64,000 nt of DNA. It comes from Variovorax beijingensis. Lineage in GTDB: Bacteria > Pseudomonadota > Gammaproteobacteria > Burkholderiales > Burkholderiaceae_C. Location of the stretch: the NCBI RefSeq assembly GCF_003951285.1, contig NZ_RXFQ01000004.1:1-64000 (forward strand). Reading direction: 5' to 3'. The notes below the pieces were generated by a model, which made no database searches, was not told where the DNA came from, and saw only the letters and a program-made list of their open reading frames with translations. The position numbers and the translations under genes are program-made. This document shows positions 16,903 to 25,638 of this stretch, one piece after another (position 1 is the stretch's first letter; the number at the start of each line of letters is the position of its first letter).

Positions 16903-17796
16903 CTACAGGCTTGCGGCGATCCGCTCCCGCAGCCAGCGATGCCCAGCATCCCGATGCCGCCGCTCGTGCCACAGCATCGCCATCTCGTAGCCCGGCACTT
17001 CCAGCGGTGCCTCCACCACGCGCAGCCCCGGCGCGCCGCGCGCCAGCCGCTCGGGCAGCATCGCGACCATGTCGGTGCCGGCCAGCACGGACATCATGAA
17101 AAGGAAGTGCGGCACCGACAGCACCACGCGCCGCGCCAAGCCTTTTTCCGCCAGTGCCTCGTCGGTGGGGCCGACGAAACCGCCGCCGCCCGGTGACACC
17201 ACCATATGCTCCAGCGCGCAGAACTGCGCAAGCGTGGGCCGGCGCTTCAGGCGTGGATGGCCTGTGCGCCCTGCGAGCACGTAGCGCTCGTTGAACAGCA
17301 CCCGCCGGTGCAGACCGGGCGGCGCGCCCACGCTGGTGTGGAAGAACAGGTCGATCTCCCCCTGCTCCAGCTGCCGCGCCATGCGCGAGGGCACCGCCTC
17401 CACCACGGCCAGCCGCGTGTGGGGCGCGGCCGCGCGAAGCCCGGCGAGCGCCGGCAGCAGGATCGCCGATTCGGCATAGTCGGCCGCGGCGACGCGCCAG
17501 GTGGTGGTCGCCCCGGCGGGGTCGAAGGGTTTTGTGGGCGCCACCGCACGGCCCAGAGACTCCAGCGCTTCGCGCAGCGGCTCGCGCAGTTCGTCGGCGC
17601 GCGCGGTGGGCCGCATGCCGCGCTGCGCGGGCACCAGCAGCGGATCGTTGAACACCTCGCGCAGCCGGGCGAGCTGCACGCTCACCGAAGGCTGCGACAG
17701 GTTCAGGCGCTCGGCGGCGCGGGTCACGCTGCGTTCGGCCAGCAGCACGTCGAGCGTGAGCAGCAGGTTGAGGTCGAGCCGCTTGAAATTGTCCAT
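16903..17796 (-). CDS. LysR family transcriptional regulator
   Basis: 297 residues. The N-terminal HTH (FKRLDLNLLLTLDVLLAERS, then AAERLNLSQPSVSVQLARLR) is followed by a LysR substrate domain resembling NodD/PcpR-type regulators (HLRLVVSPGGG-like GPTDEALAEKGLARRV). It lies 89 bases from the divergent flavodoxin-fold oxidoreductase, the classic layout of a LysR regulator controlling a quinone reductase. The effector cannot be read from the sequence. Confidence 0.88.
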   Translation of the reverse strand: MDNFKRLDLNLLLTLDVLLAERSVTRAAERLNLSQPSVSVQLARLREVFNDPLLVPAQRGMRPTARADELREPLREALESLGRAVAPTKPFDPAGATTTWRVAAADYAESAILLPALAGLRAAAPHTRLAVVEAVPSRMARQLEQGEIDLFFHTSVGAPPGLHRRVLFNERYVLAGRTGHPRLKRRPTLAQFCALEHMVVSPGGGGFVGPTDEALAEKGLARRVVLSVPHFLFMMSVLAGTDMVAMLPERLARGAPGLRVVEAPLEVPGYEMAMLWHERRHRDAGHRWLRERIAASL

Positions 17797-17885
17797 CGCT
17801 ATTCCTGGAATCCTGATTATTCATTTCCAATATAGCTCGGCAACTCCTAACCTGCCTGCATCTTCATCCGACGAACCATGCAGCC

Positions 17886-18683
17886 ATGAAAATCCTTCTT
17901 GTCCACGCCCACCCCGAAGCCCGCTCGCTCAACGGCTCGCTCAAACAGTTCATGCTCGAACGCCTCGCCAAGGCCGGGCACGAGGTGCAGGTGTCCGACC
18001 TGTACGCCATGCAATGGAAGGCGACGCTGGCCGCCGACGACTTCACGCACCTCGCGCCCGGCGCGCCCTTCGATCCCGTCACCGATTCGCTGCGCGCCTT
18101 CGAGGCCGGCAACCAGCGCGAGGAAGTCGCCGCCGAGCAGGCCAAGCTGCTCTGGGCCGACACCGTGATCTTCCAGTTTCCGCTGTGGTGGTACACGATG
18201 CCGGCCATCCTCAAGGGCTGGGTCGACCGTGTCTACGCCTACGGCTTTGCGTACGGCGTGGGCGAGCATTCCGACACGCACTGGGGCGACCGCTTCGGCC
18301 AGGGCGTGATGGCCGGCAAGCGCGCCATGCTGGTGGTCACGACCGGCGGCTGGGCCTCGCACTACAGTGCGCGCGGCATCAACGGCCCGATGGACGACCT
18401 GCTGTTTCCCATCCACCACGGCATCCTCTACTACCCCGGCTTCGAGGTGCTGCCGCCCTTCGTGGTGTACCGCACCGGCAAGGTGGATGCCGCGGCCTAT
18501 GCGCGCATCACCGACGACCTGGGCCGCCGGCTCGATACGCTGGCGACCACCGAGCCGATCCCGTTCCGCCCGCAGAACGCCGGCGACTACGAGATTCCCG
18601 CGCTCACCCTGCGCGACGACATCGCGCCGGGCGAGACGGGCTTTGCGGTGCACGCCGCGCCTGCCGGCAGGAACGCTCGCTAG
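17886..18683 (+). CDS. NAD(P)H:quinone oxidoreductase, flavodoxin-like fold
   Basis: 265 residues. MKILLVHAHPEARSLNGSL is the FMN/FAD-binding start of the NQO1/KefF/MdaB superfamily; FQFPLWWYTMPAILKGWVDR and TTGGWASHYSARGINGPMDD are the isoalloxazine-contact loops. Members reduce quinones by two electrons, protecting against redox cycling. Divergent transcription from the LysR gene suggests quinone- or electrophile-inducible expression. Its TAG stop overlaps the stop of the convergent lipoprotein gene within a shared CTAG. Confidence 0.85.
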   Translation: MKILLVHAHPEARSLNGSLKQFMLERLAKAGHEVQVSDLYAMQWKATLAADDFTHLAPGAPFDPVTDSLRAFEAGNQREEVAAEQAKLLWADTVIFQFPLWWYTMPAILKGWVDRVYAYGFAYGVGEHSDTHWGDRFGQGVMAGKRAMLVVTTGGWASHYSARGINGPMDDLLFPIHHGILYYPGFEVLPPFVVYRTGKVDAAAYARITDDLGRRLDTLATTEPIPFRPQNAGDYEIPALTLRDDIAPGETGFAVHAAPAGRNAR

Positions 18684-20767
18684 GGCAGCACCGGATTCGC
18701 CGCCGCATTGGCAATGGCCGCATCCGCATCGGCGCGCAGCAGGAAGCGCCTGGCGACCAGATCGTCGGCGGCGGCGGTCAGGGCCCCGACGTAGCCGGCC
18801 TGGTCGGTGTAGCGCTCCTGCAGCGACGGCCGCGGATCGCCGCTGCCCGAACGTTCGGCCGCCGTCTTCGCAAAGGGAAAGTACGCGCCGAACAGCCCCG
18901 CGAGGTCGATGGTGCCCGGCTTGCTGGTGTAGTTCCAGCCGGTGTTGGTGCCCACCGGCACTGCCACGTCGAGGCTGCGGATGCCCGCGATGTCGTTGCC
19001 GTCGGCGTCCACCTGCGGCACGAGGACGGCATAGTCGCGGCCCAGGTAGGCCGGCGGCACCTGCGTGGCAATGCCGCTCTCGTCCTGCGGCCGGTAGTTC
19101 GGTCCCCAGTCGAGCAGCGAATAGGTGTTGACCAGGCCCGTGTAGTTCGCGCCCGGAATGGCCGGAAACTTCAGCTGCTGCGGGCGCACCAGCGTGGCGT
19201 CGGCCAGCTTGGGCACCTGGCTGTCGGGCGGCGTCGTGCCCTTGACGACCCAGTCCTCCAGGTTCTGGTGGAGCGCGCGCACCACCGGCACCACGCCGGC
19301 GTTGGCGTTGGTGGCGTAGAGCGCCCCCGCGCTCGCGCCCGACAGCGAGGGAAGGCCCAGCAGGTGGTGCGTGCTCGCGTAGTAATAGATGCGCGCGTTG
19401 TCCGGCTGCACGAGGTCCGCCGTGCCCCAGGCATCGGTCAGCAGCGGCGAGCCCTGCAGCACATAGAACTCCGTGCCGCTGAAGCCGATGAAGAGCTTGG
19501 GACAGGTGCCGCTCGCCTCGCAGCGCGACAGGATGCCGCCGCGGCGCTGCGCCACGTCGTCCACGTAGTCCTTCGAAAGGCCGCGCGTGCCGGCCTGGCC
19601 GAAGGCCGTGTGGTCGGTGCGCACGCCCCCGCCGCCGCCCGGAATGGCGAAGCGCATGTTGATGTTGGTCTGCCGCGCCGCGATCTGCGCGAACACGCCG
19701 TCGAACACCTTGCGTCCCGCGAGGTCCTGGTTGAAGCCCAGGTGCACGAAGGTCTTCATGAAGTTGCCGCACTGCGACACGCCGGAGGCGATGGTGTTCC
19801 TGATGGCGGCCGCCACCGGGTTGGCGGTGCCCGCGGCGTCGCTCGTTTCGCGATGGAAGAAGGCGATCATGTCGCGCACCGCCGCGAGGCCCAGGCCCAT
19901 GACCTTCGGGTCCTTCGCGACGTAGACCAGCTCGTACATGTAGGCCGGGTCCCATTTGTCCCGAAGGCACACGTTCGTCTCGTCGGGCGTGCCGGGGAAC
20001 GGCGCGGCGGCGCTGCACTTGGCAAATTTCCAGTCGCTCGCGGGAATGAGCTGGCGCGCATCGGCTTCGTTGACGCGCCGCGTGAGCACGTAGCCGGGCC
20101 GGGTGTTGTCCAGGCTCGCCGTCGCATAGGCCTGCATGGCCGCATTGAACGGGCCGCCGGGCAGCGGCAGCGAATCGTTGGTGGCCGCGGTGGGCAGCAG
20201 TTCGGCGCGGTAGGTGCCGGTGATGGTGCTGCCGTCCGCATTGCGGGCCACGGGCACCTGGAGCGTGAGCTTGCCCGCCGCGGCCGGTACATCGCCCTGC
20301 CAGGCGGCCGTGAGGAACACATAGCCGCGCGAGGCGAAGTACGGATCGAGGTTGACGATGTTGCCGCGGTTCGGCGCGTCGTAGCGCAGCACGCCGTTGG
20401 CCTTGCCCATGTCCTTGGGCTTGAAGAGCACGAAGTCGGCGCTGTACTCGACCTTGCCGTTGGCATTGAGCGGCGCGAGCGACAGGTCTTGGATGATGGC
20501 GTTGTGCGCGTCCTTCGGGTCGACCTCGCCGGTGAAGGTGCCGGTGATCTTCTCGTAGGAGCCGATGCTGCCGAAGGTGCCGGCCACGTCCTCCGTCTTC
20601 GAGATGGCGAGCTTGAACTTCGGTGCTTCGGCGGCCACCGGCGGCGGCGCGGTTGCGGCCGGCGGCGGCAGCACGAAGCCACCGCCTCCGCCACCACTTC
20701 CGCCGCATGCGCTCAGAAAAAGGGCGGCCGAAGCCACCGCGGCAGCCAACAGGCTCCAGCGTTTCAT
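18680..20767 (-). CDS. Lipoprotein alpha/beta-hydrolase domain protein
   Basis: 695 residues from ATG 20767, chosen for GAAGGAGA upstream and a clear lipoprotein signal (MKRWSLLAAAVASAALFLSA, then Cys). A Gly-rich linker follows. SGVSQCGNFMKTFVHLGFNQ with DLAGRKVFDGVFAQIAARQT matches the large alpha/beta-hydrolase domain family whose nucleophile is the Ser of GxSQxG. The substrate is unknown; 3-hydroxybutyrate oligomer hydrolase is a more distant alternative. The protein is probably envelope-anchored. It is the last gene after a Bug receptor and two AtuA-type genes, so it may hydrolyse an ester whose product is imported or degraded by that operon. Confidence 0.72.
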   Translation of the reverse strand: MKRWSLLAAAVASAALFLSACGGSGGGGGGFVLPPPAATAPPPVAAEAPKFKLAISKTEDVAGTFGSIGSYEKITGTFTGEVDPKDAHNAIIQDLSLAPLNANGKVEYSADFVLFKPKDMGKANGVLRYDAPNRGNIVNLDPYFASRGYVFLTAAWQGDVPAAAGKLTLQVPVARNADGSTITGTYRAELLPTAATNDSLPLPGGPFNAAMQAYATASLDNTRPGYVLTRRVNEADARQLIPASDWKFAKCSAAAPFPGTPDETNVCLRDKWDPAYMYELVYVAKDPKVMGLGLAAVRDMIAFFHRETSDAAGTANPVAAAIRNTIASGVSQCGNFMKTFVHLGFNQDLAGRKVFDGVFAQIAARQTNINMRFAIPGGGGGVRTDHTAFGQAGTRGLSKDYVDDVAQRRGGILSRCEASGTCPKLFIGFSGTEFYVLQGSPLLTDAWGTADLVQPDNARIYYYASTHHLLGLPSLSGASAGALYATNANAGVVPVVRALHQNLEDWVVKGTTPPDSQVPKLADATLVRPQQLKFPAIPGANYTGLVNTYSLLDWGPNYRPQDESGIATQVPPAYLGRDYAVLVPQVDADGNDIAGIRSLDVAVPVGTNTGWNYTSKPGTIDLAGLFGAYFPFAKTAAERSGSGDPRPSLQERYTDQAGYVGALTAAADDLVARRFLLRADADAAIANAAANPVLP

Positions 20768-20829
20768 GGTTTGTCTCCTTCGTTGTGGTGTCTGCGCGGT
20801 GCCGATCCCCGCTGCGGCCGGCGCGCGCC

Positions 20830-21801
20830 CTACTCGGCTTCGATGCCGGCGGCCTTCACGATGCGGCCCCACTTCTGCGACTCGGCCGTCTGGAACTTCG
20901 CGAGTTCTTCGGGCGAGGTGGTGAACACCTCGGTGCCGGTGGGTTCGTAGAAAGCCGTCTTCGCGGACTCGCTCTTCGCAGCCTTCACCAGCAGCTCGTT
21001 GAGCCGCTTGACCACGGCCGGCGGGGTCTTCGCTGGCGCATAGGCCGCGAACCAGTAGCCCATCTCGTAGCCCTTCACGCCGGCCTCCGAAATGGTGGGC
21101 ACGTCGGGTGCGAGCGGGGAACGCGCCGCGCTCGAAACGCCCAGCGCGCGCAGCTTGCCGCCCTTCACCTGCGGCAGGCCGGTGGCCGCGTCGGTGATCA
21201 TCATGTGGATCTGCCCGCCCAGCAGGTCGGTGACGGCCAGCGTGTTGCTCTTGTAGGGCACGTGCAGCAGCTTGATGTCGGCCATCTGCTGCAGCAGCTC
21301 GCCCGCCATGCGGCTGGACGAACTTCCGCTGCCGAAGCTGTACTTGCCCGGCTCCTTCTTGGCGAGCGCCACGAACTCGGCCACGCTCTTGGCGGGGAAC
21401 GACGGATTCACCACCATGATCTGGCCGCCCTTGCCGAGTGCGGTGATGGGCGCATAGTCCTTCACCGGGTCGTAGGGCAGCTTCTTGAACAGGTGCTCGT
21501 TGGCAGCATGCGTGGTGTTGGTGGTGATCAGCACGGTGTAGCCATCGGCCGCGGCCTTGGCCGCCTGCTGCGAGGCAATGAAGCCGCTCGCGCCGGCCTT
21601 GTTGTCGATCACCACCGGCTGCTTCGTTTCGGCCGTGATGCTGTTGCCCAGCGCACGCGCGATCTGGTCGGTGGCCGTGCCGGCCGCAAAGGGCACGACG
21701 AAGGTGATGGGATTTTCTGGAAAGGCTTGTTGCTGCGCATGGCCCAGCAGCGGCACCAGGGCCAGCGCGGCAGCCGAAAGGGTCAGGGAACGTCGTTTCA
21801 T
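20830..21801 (-). CDS. Bug-type tripartite tricarboxylate receptor (TctC family)
   Basis: 323 residues with a signal peptide (MKRRSLTLSAAALALVPLLG, cleavage near AHA). Family landmarks are ITFVVPFAAGTATDQIARAL, VIDNKAGASGFIASQQAAKA, LLHVPYKSN and LAPDVPTISEAGVKGYEMGY. Bug proteins bind small carboxylates in the periplasm for TctAB uptake or sensing. No tctA or tctB is in the window. GGAGAC precedes the start. It sits between the AtuA-type genes and the lipoprotein hydrolase, so it probably serves that pathway. Confidence 0.9.
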   Translation of the reverse strand: MKRRSLTLSAAALALVPLLGHAQQQAFPENPITFVVPFAAGTATDQIARALGNSITAETKQPVVIDNKAGASGFIASQQAAKAAADGYTVLITTNTTHAANEHLFKKLPYDPVKDYAPITALGKGGQIMVVNPSFPAKSVAEFVALAKKEPGKYSFGSGSSSSRMAGELLQQMADIKLLHVPYKSNTLAVTDLLGGQIHMMITDAATGLPQVKGGKLRALGVSSAARSPLAPDVPTISEAGVKGYEMGYWFAAYAPAKTPPAVVKRLNELLVKAAKSESAKTAFYEPTGTEVFTTSPEELAKFQTAESQKWGRIVKAAGIEAE

Positions 21802-21844
21802 TGTTTTGTCTCCGGAGGGATGGGTAAGGAAAAAAGGATGACCG

Positions 21845-22213
21845 CTATGGCCCTGTCAGCAGCGGCGCCAGCGCGCGCGGCACGCGGATGGGCATGTCGA
21901 GCAACAGGAAAGACAGCGCCTTGCCATGCGCGTCGAGGTTCAGCGCATCGTTGACGCCGCCGTCGAGCACCGCGTCGAGCACGAAGTTCATCGCATGCAG
22001 CCGGGGCAGCAGGAAACGCTGCACCCGTGCCGGTGCGCGGTGGCGGAACTGCATCGACACGCGTTCGGGCGTGAGCTGCTCGGCCAGCAAGGGGTAGAGG
22101 TCCGCGTGCCAGGCAATCACGCTGATGTTGGAGCGGTCGCCTTTGTCGCCGGTGCGGCCGTGTGCCGCGCGGTAGAGCGGCACTTCGATCATGTCGTCGG
22201 TCGATGTGTTCAT
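21845..22213 (-). CDS. AtuA-associated small ferredoxin-fold-like protein
   Basis: 122 residues from ATG 22213. LYRAAHGRTGDKGDRSNISV is the signature of the small domain that is fused to or follows AtuA proteins; it continues through VSMQFRHRAP and ALNLDAHGKALSFLLLDMPI. The gene overlaps the AtuA-type gene by ATGA, so the two products are probably made in equal amounts and form one complex. AtuA systems are named from acyclic terpene utilisation, but the reaction is not established. Confidence 0.8.
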   Translation of the reverse strand: MNTSTDDMIEVPLYRAAHGRTGDKGDRSNISVIAWHADLYPLLAEQLTPERVSMQFRHRAPARVQRFLLPRLHAMNFVLDAVLDGGVNDALNLDAHGKALSFLLLDMPIRVPRALAPLLTGP

Positions 22214-23601
22214 GCCAGGGCCTCCGCGCCGAGCAGTTCGAAGCGCACCGGCACCGCCTCCCGCGGCAGCAGGCACGACAGCGTATTGAGCCGTGGCGTG
22301 AGCGCGGTGCGCACGCCGCCGCCGCCCGCGGGTCCGCAGGTGTAGAGCGCCACGACTTCGCGCGCCAGGCGCTCGGCCTGCGCGCGCTGCGCATGCGTGG
22401 CGGCCACGCGCAGGCGCACGTCGCGCAGGCCGGTGTCGGGCGTGTCCGCGAGCATGCGGCCGGCATCGTCGCCCAGGATGCTCAGCGCGCCGATCAGGTC
22501 CACGCGCAGCGCAAGCCCGTCGAGCCGCTTGCGCAGCACCTCGCCCGCGAGCCGCGCACGCGCCTCGGCACGCGGCCCCGCGTAGGAGATTTCGCCCTCG
22601 GCGAGCCAGCCGCCTTCATGGCAGACGTTGACCTTGTAGTGGCTCGGCCGCGCGTGGCCGCGCACGCCGGAGAGTTCGACGCGGTCCCTGCCGGGCAGCG
22701 CGCGCACCTCGGCTTCGGCGATGTCGGCCACCACGTCGGGCGTGAGGTAGGCGCTCGGGTCGTGCACTTCGTAGAGCAACTGCTCCTTCACCGTGGCTTC
22801 GCTCACGAGCCCGCCGGTGCCATCGGCCTTGCCGATGGTGCAGTGGCCGTCGGCGTCGATCTCGGCAATCGGGAAGCCCACCGCGTCGAGCCCTGGCACA
22901 TCCTTGTAGCCCGGGTCTGCGAAGTAGCCGCCGCACACCTGCGCGCCGCATTCGAGCAGGTGGCCCGCCATGGTGGCGCGGCCCAGCCGGTGCCAGTCGT
23001 CGGCGCGCCAGCCGAAGTGCGACATGGCGGGGCCGACCGCGAGAGAAGGATCGGCCACCCGGCCGCACACCACGATCTGCGCGCCGGCATCGAGCGCGGC
23101 GGCGATCGGCTCGGCGCCGATGTAGGCATTGGCGCTGACGATGCGCAGGCCCTCCATCTGCGCGCCCAGCGTTTCATGCAGCAGCGTACGGTGCGCGGGG
23201 CCGGAGAGGTCGTCGCCCTCCACCACCGCGATGCGCGGCGCATCGGCGCCGAGTTCGCGCGCCATGCGGGCGATATGGCGGGCTGCGGCGCGCGGATTGG
23301 CCGCGCCGAAGTTGCTCACGATGCGGATGCCGTGCGTGAGGCAGCGCGCCAGCACGGGCCGCAGCATGGCGTCGAGCAGCGGCTCGTAACCTGCGTCAGG
23401 GTTGTCGCGGCGTCGCAGCTGGGCGAGCGCGAGCGTGCGCTCGGCCAGCGTCTCGAAGATCAGGAAAGCGCGCTGGCCCGCGGGGCCGCCGGCGAGCCGC
23501 GCGATCAGCGTGTCGACCACCGGCCCGGCCGCATCGGTGCGGTCGCCGGAGAATCCGGCTGCGCAGCCGATCAGCAGTGGAGGCGGTGCATTGGCATTCA
23601 T
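22210..23601 (-). CDS. AtuA family protein (DUF1446, acyclic terpene utilisation)
   Basis: 463 residues from ATG 23601. An upstream ATG at 23631 would add ten residues but would crowd the palindrome at 23644-23669. LLIGCAAGFSGDRTDAAGPV and IRIVSNFGAANPRAAARHIA are family hallmarks; IVVCGRVADPSLAVGPAMSH and GPRAEARARLAGEVLRKRLD follow. AtuA is linked to citronellol/geraniol catabolism in Pseudomonas, but no other atu gene is present, so here it may act on another branched substrate. It is the first gene of an operon with its small partner, a Bug receptor and a lipoprotein hydrolase. Confidence 0.85.
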   Translation of the reverse strand: MNANAPPPLLIGCAAGFSGDRTDAAGPVVDTLIARLAGGPAGQRAFLIFETLAERTLALAQLRRRDNPDAGYEPLLDAMLRPVLARCLTHGIRIVSNFGAANPRAAARHIARMARELGADAPRIAVVEGDDLSGPAHRTLLHETLGAQMEGLRIVSANAYIGAEPIAAALDAGAQIVVCGRVADPSLAVGPAMSHFGWRADDWHRLGRATMAGHLLECGAQVCGGYFADPGYKDVPGLDAVGFPIAEIDADGHCTIGKADGTGGLVSEATVKEQLLYEVHDPSAYLTPDVVADIAEAEVRALPGRDRVELSGVRGHARPSHYKVNVCHEGGWLAEGEISYAGPRAEARARLAGEVLRKRLDGLALRVDLIGALSILGDDAGRMLADTPDTGLRDVRLRVAATHAQRAQAERLAREVVALYTCGPAGGGGVRTALTPRLNTLSCLLPREAVPVRFELLGAEALA

Positions 23602-23643
23602 CAAGGCGGACTGTAGGCAGGCCGCCGTCATCCGTAAAATCGA

Positions 23644-23669
23644 AAATTCGGATCAATTGATCCGAATTT
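23644..23669. promoter_or_regulatory. Perfect 26-bp palindromic operator
   Basis: The half-site AAATTCGGATCAA (23644-23656) is followed by its exact reverse complement to 23669. It lies 43 bases before the AtuA-type start and after the stop of the upstream Bug gene. AT-rich with no U tract, it is not a terminator. A repressor of GntR or TetR type is plausible, but no such gene is nearby. Confidence 0.65.
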
Positions 23670-23687
23670 CAGATCATTCGAAGAATC

Positions 23688-24656
23688 TCACTGAGCGAGC
23701 CGGATGCCGCGCTTGGCGATGATCGCGCCCCACTTGCGGCCCTCGCTGTCGATGAACGCGCTGAATTCTTCGGCAGACCCGCCGCCCGCCACCAGGCCCT
23801 GGTTGGCCAGCAGTTCGCGCACGGCGGGCTCCTGCAGCACCGTGTTCACATCGGCGTTGATGCGGCGAACGACATCAGGCGGCGTGCCGCTCGCGGTGAA
23901 CAGGCCGTTCCAGGCCAGCGCTTCGAAGCCCGGATAGCCCGACTCCGCCACCGTGGGCAGGTCCTTCATGAGTTCGGAGCGCTTCGCGCTCGTGACTGCG
24001 AGCAGCTTGATGCGCTTGCCCTGGATGAGCGGCAGCAGTGCTGGCGCCACGGTGAACAGCGCCTGCGTGTCGCCCGCCGCCACCGAGAGGCCCGCGGGCG
24101 GCGACCCGGCATAGGGCACGTGCACCGCCTCGATGCCGGCCACGCCGCAAAACAGCTCCATCGTCAGATGCGATGAACTCCCCGCGCCCACCGACGCATA
24201 GCTGAACTGGTGGCCCTGCTTCCTGGCCCACGCCACGAACTCCGGCAGCGTGCTGGCCGGATTGCCGGCCTGCACCGCCAGCACGTTGGGCTGCGAGGTG
24301 GTGAGCACGATCGGCAGCAGGTCGCGCGCAGGCGCATACGGCATGCGGCCGTACATGTAGGGGCCGAAGGCGATCGGCCCGTTGAAGCCGATGCCCAGCG
24401 TGTGGCCGTCGCCCGGCGCCTTGGCCACGGCGTCCATGCCGATCAGGCCGCCCGCGCCGGCCTTGGTCTCGATGACGATGGGCTGCTTCCACATGGGACG
24501 CAGCCGGTCGGCCAGCGTGCGCGCGATCAGGTCGAGCGAACTGCCGGCGGGCGCGGGAACGATCACGCGCACCGGCTTCGTCGGCCACTCCTGGGCGGAG
24601 GCGGCCATCGCCGATGCGCAGGCGAGGAGGAAGGCTGCGAGCTTGCTCTTGTTCAT
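23688..24656 (-). CDS. Bug-type tripartite tricarboxylate receptor (TctC family)
   Basis: 322 residues from ATG 24656, which begins a clean signal peptide (MNKSKLAAFLLACASAMAAS, cleavage after AQ-type AxA). VRVIVPAPAGSSLDLIARTL, VIETKAGAGGLIGMDAVAKA, VHVPYAGSPPAGLSVAAGDT and LPTVAESGYPGFEALAWNGL mark the Bug fold. It is upstream of and codirectional with the AtuA operon, but an operator-like palindrome separates them, so it may be a separate unit. It differs clearly from the Bug at 20830-21801 and probably binds a different ligand. Confidence 0.9.
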   Translation of the reverse strand: MNKSKLAAFLLACASAMAASAQEWPTKPVRVIVPAPAGSSLDLIARTLADRLRPMWKQPIVIETKAGAGGLIGMDAVAKAPGDGHTLGIGFNGPIAFGPYMYGRMPYAPARDLLPIVLTTSQPNVLAVQAGNPASTLPEFVAWARKQGHQFSYASVGAGSSSHLTMELFCGVAGIEAVHVPYAGSPPAGLSVAAGDTQALFTVAPALLPLIQGKRIKLLAVTSAKRSELMKDLPTVAESGYPGFEALAWNGLFTASGTPPDVVRRINADVNTVLQEPAVRELLANQGLVAGGGSAEEFSAFIDSEGRKWGAIIAKRGIRLAQ

Positions 24657-24694
24657 TTTCAATCTCTGCTGAGCCCGCAACCTTACATCGGCGC

Positions 24695-24725
24695 AAAAAA
24701 ACCGGGCCCGCTTTCGCAGGCCCGG
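24695..24725 (-). terminator. Strong intrinsic terminator
   Basis: On the minus strand CCGGGCCTGC-GAAA-GCGGGCCCGG (24725-24702, one G-U pair) forms a GAAA tetraloop hairpin followed by seven T (24701-24695). It ends the transcript of the small secreted protein at 24770-25156 and insulates the Bug gene downstream. Confidence 0.88.
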
Positions 24726-24769
24726 CCTCCTTTCTCGGACCCCCGTCCTTGCGGACGGGTTGCTTGCAA

Positions 24770-25156
24770 TTACAGCGGCAGCGCGTTGCCGCGTGCGGCA
24801 GCATAGGCTTCGGCCCGCACCGCCGCGCGATCCACCGCACCGGCGGCGATCGGCGCAGCGCCCGACGAGGCAGCTTCGGCGTACGGGTCGGGCGCGCGCG
24901 CAGCGGCCACCGCTTCGGCACGCACGGCATCGCGGCTGTTCATCGCAACCGGCGGATAGATCGGGCCTGCATCGGCGCCCGTGGCATAGGGATCGCCCGT
25001 GTGCGCGGCCACCACGGCCCCGGCAGCCACGTCGGCGCGGCTCTCGGCGGAGGTGGGGGGATGGACGCCGCCATAGGTTTCGGCATGGGCGGCACCGGCG
25101 ACGGCCGCGAGGGCCACCGCGATGGCGCAGAGGTGCTTGGAGCTGGAGACGGTCAT
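24770..25156 (-). CDS. Small secreted protein with DUF4148-like repeats
   Basis: 128 residues from ATG 25156, preceded by GAAGGAAA. A signal peptide (MTVSSSKHLCAIAVALAAVA, cleavage after AHA) is followed by three loose repeats of the form R(A/D)xVxAEAxAAxRxxDPYA, as in SRDAVRAEAVAAARAPDPYA. Such Ala-rich repeats recall the DUF4148 family of small periplasmic proteins common in Burkholderiales. The function is unknown. It is monocistronic, ended by the strong terminator at 24695-24725. Confidence 0.75.
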   Translation of the reverse strand: MTVSSSKHLCAIAVALAAVAGAAHAETYGGVHPPTSAESRADVAAGAVVAAHTGDPYATGADAGPIYPPVAMNSRDAVRAEAVAAARAPDPYAEAASSGAAPIAAGAVDRAAVRAEAYAAARGNALPL

Positions 25157-25638
25157 TCGGATTTCCTTCGATTCAATGAATGGATGGAGGGAGGCTTCGG
25201 ACCGTTCTTGCTTTTTTGGGGTGGTCCGTGAAATCGATTCTGCGACGGCATCCGAGTACCAGCCCCTGGAAAAGGGAATCCCGGCAATCGCGACGTGGAA
25301 ACAGCCGGCCGCTCTTTGAAGCGATGGGCGAAAGCTGCTAGCGGCCGGCCGGCGCAGGGGCGCACACGCCACACGGCACTTCACAGCGCGCGGCAAGGCC
25401 GCTACATTCGACGCCTCGACAAACAACCCGGATCGGAGGTATGCGATGGAAGACACAGCTATTCATTGCCCCGCTTCCGGACGGTTTGTCGGTTCTTCGA
25501 AGAGTTGCTGACACAGCCAACTCGACCCTTGCGGCGCTTCCTGGCCGCAAAAGACAAACCGCCCGAGATTCAAACGCCGCCGTCGGCATGCAGGTGCCGG
25601 CCGCGATCCGCTCGTTTTCAGAATCCTCAAGGCTCACC
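25157..25638. other. Long intergenic region with one small ORF candidate
   Basis: About 480 bases between a divergent small secreted protein and the GNAT-like gene. It must hold both promoters. The only gene-like signal is GGAGG at 25435-25439, six bases before ATG 25446, opening 21 codons to TGA at 25511. The frame of the GNAT-like gene is also open back to 25441, but that extra sequence is unlike a GNAT N-terminus. Confidence 0.5.
25446..25511 (+). CDS. Possible 21-residue peptide with strong Shine-Dalgarno
   Basis: GGAGG with ideal six-base spacing precedes the ATG; the peptide begins MEDTAIHCPASG and contains two cysteines. No family is recognised. It could be a true small protein, a leader for the downstream genes, or the start of a decayed gene. 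Confidence 0.25.
   Translation: MEDTAIHCPASGRFVGSSKSC

Noticed and set aside
17501-20950. 1149-residue plus-strand frame over the LysR, quinone reductase and lipoprotein genes
   Set aside because: It crosses several genes with proper starts and motifs and shows no domain of its own.
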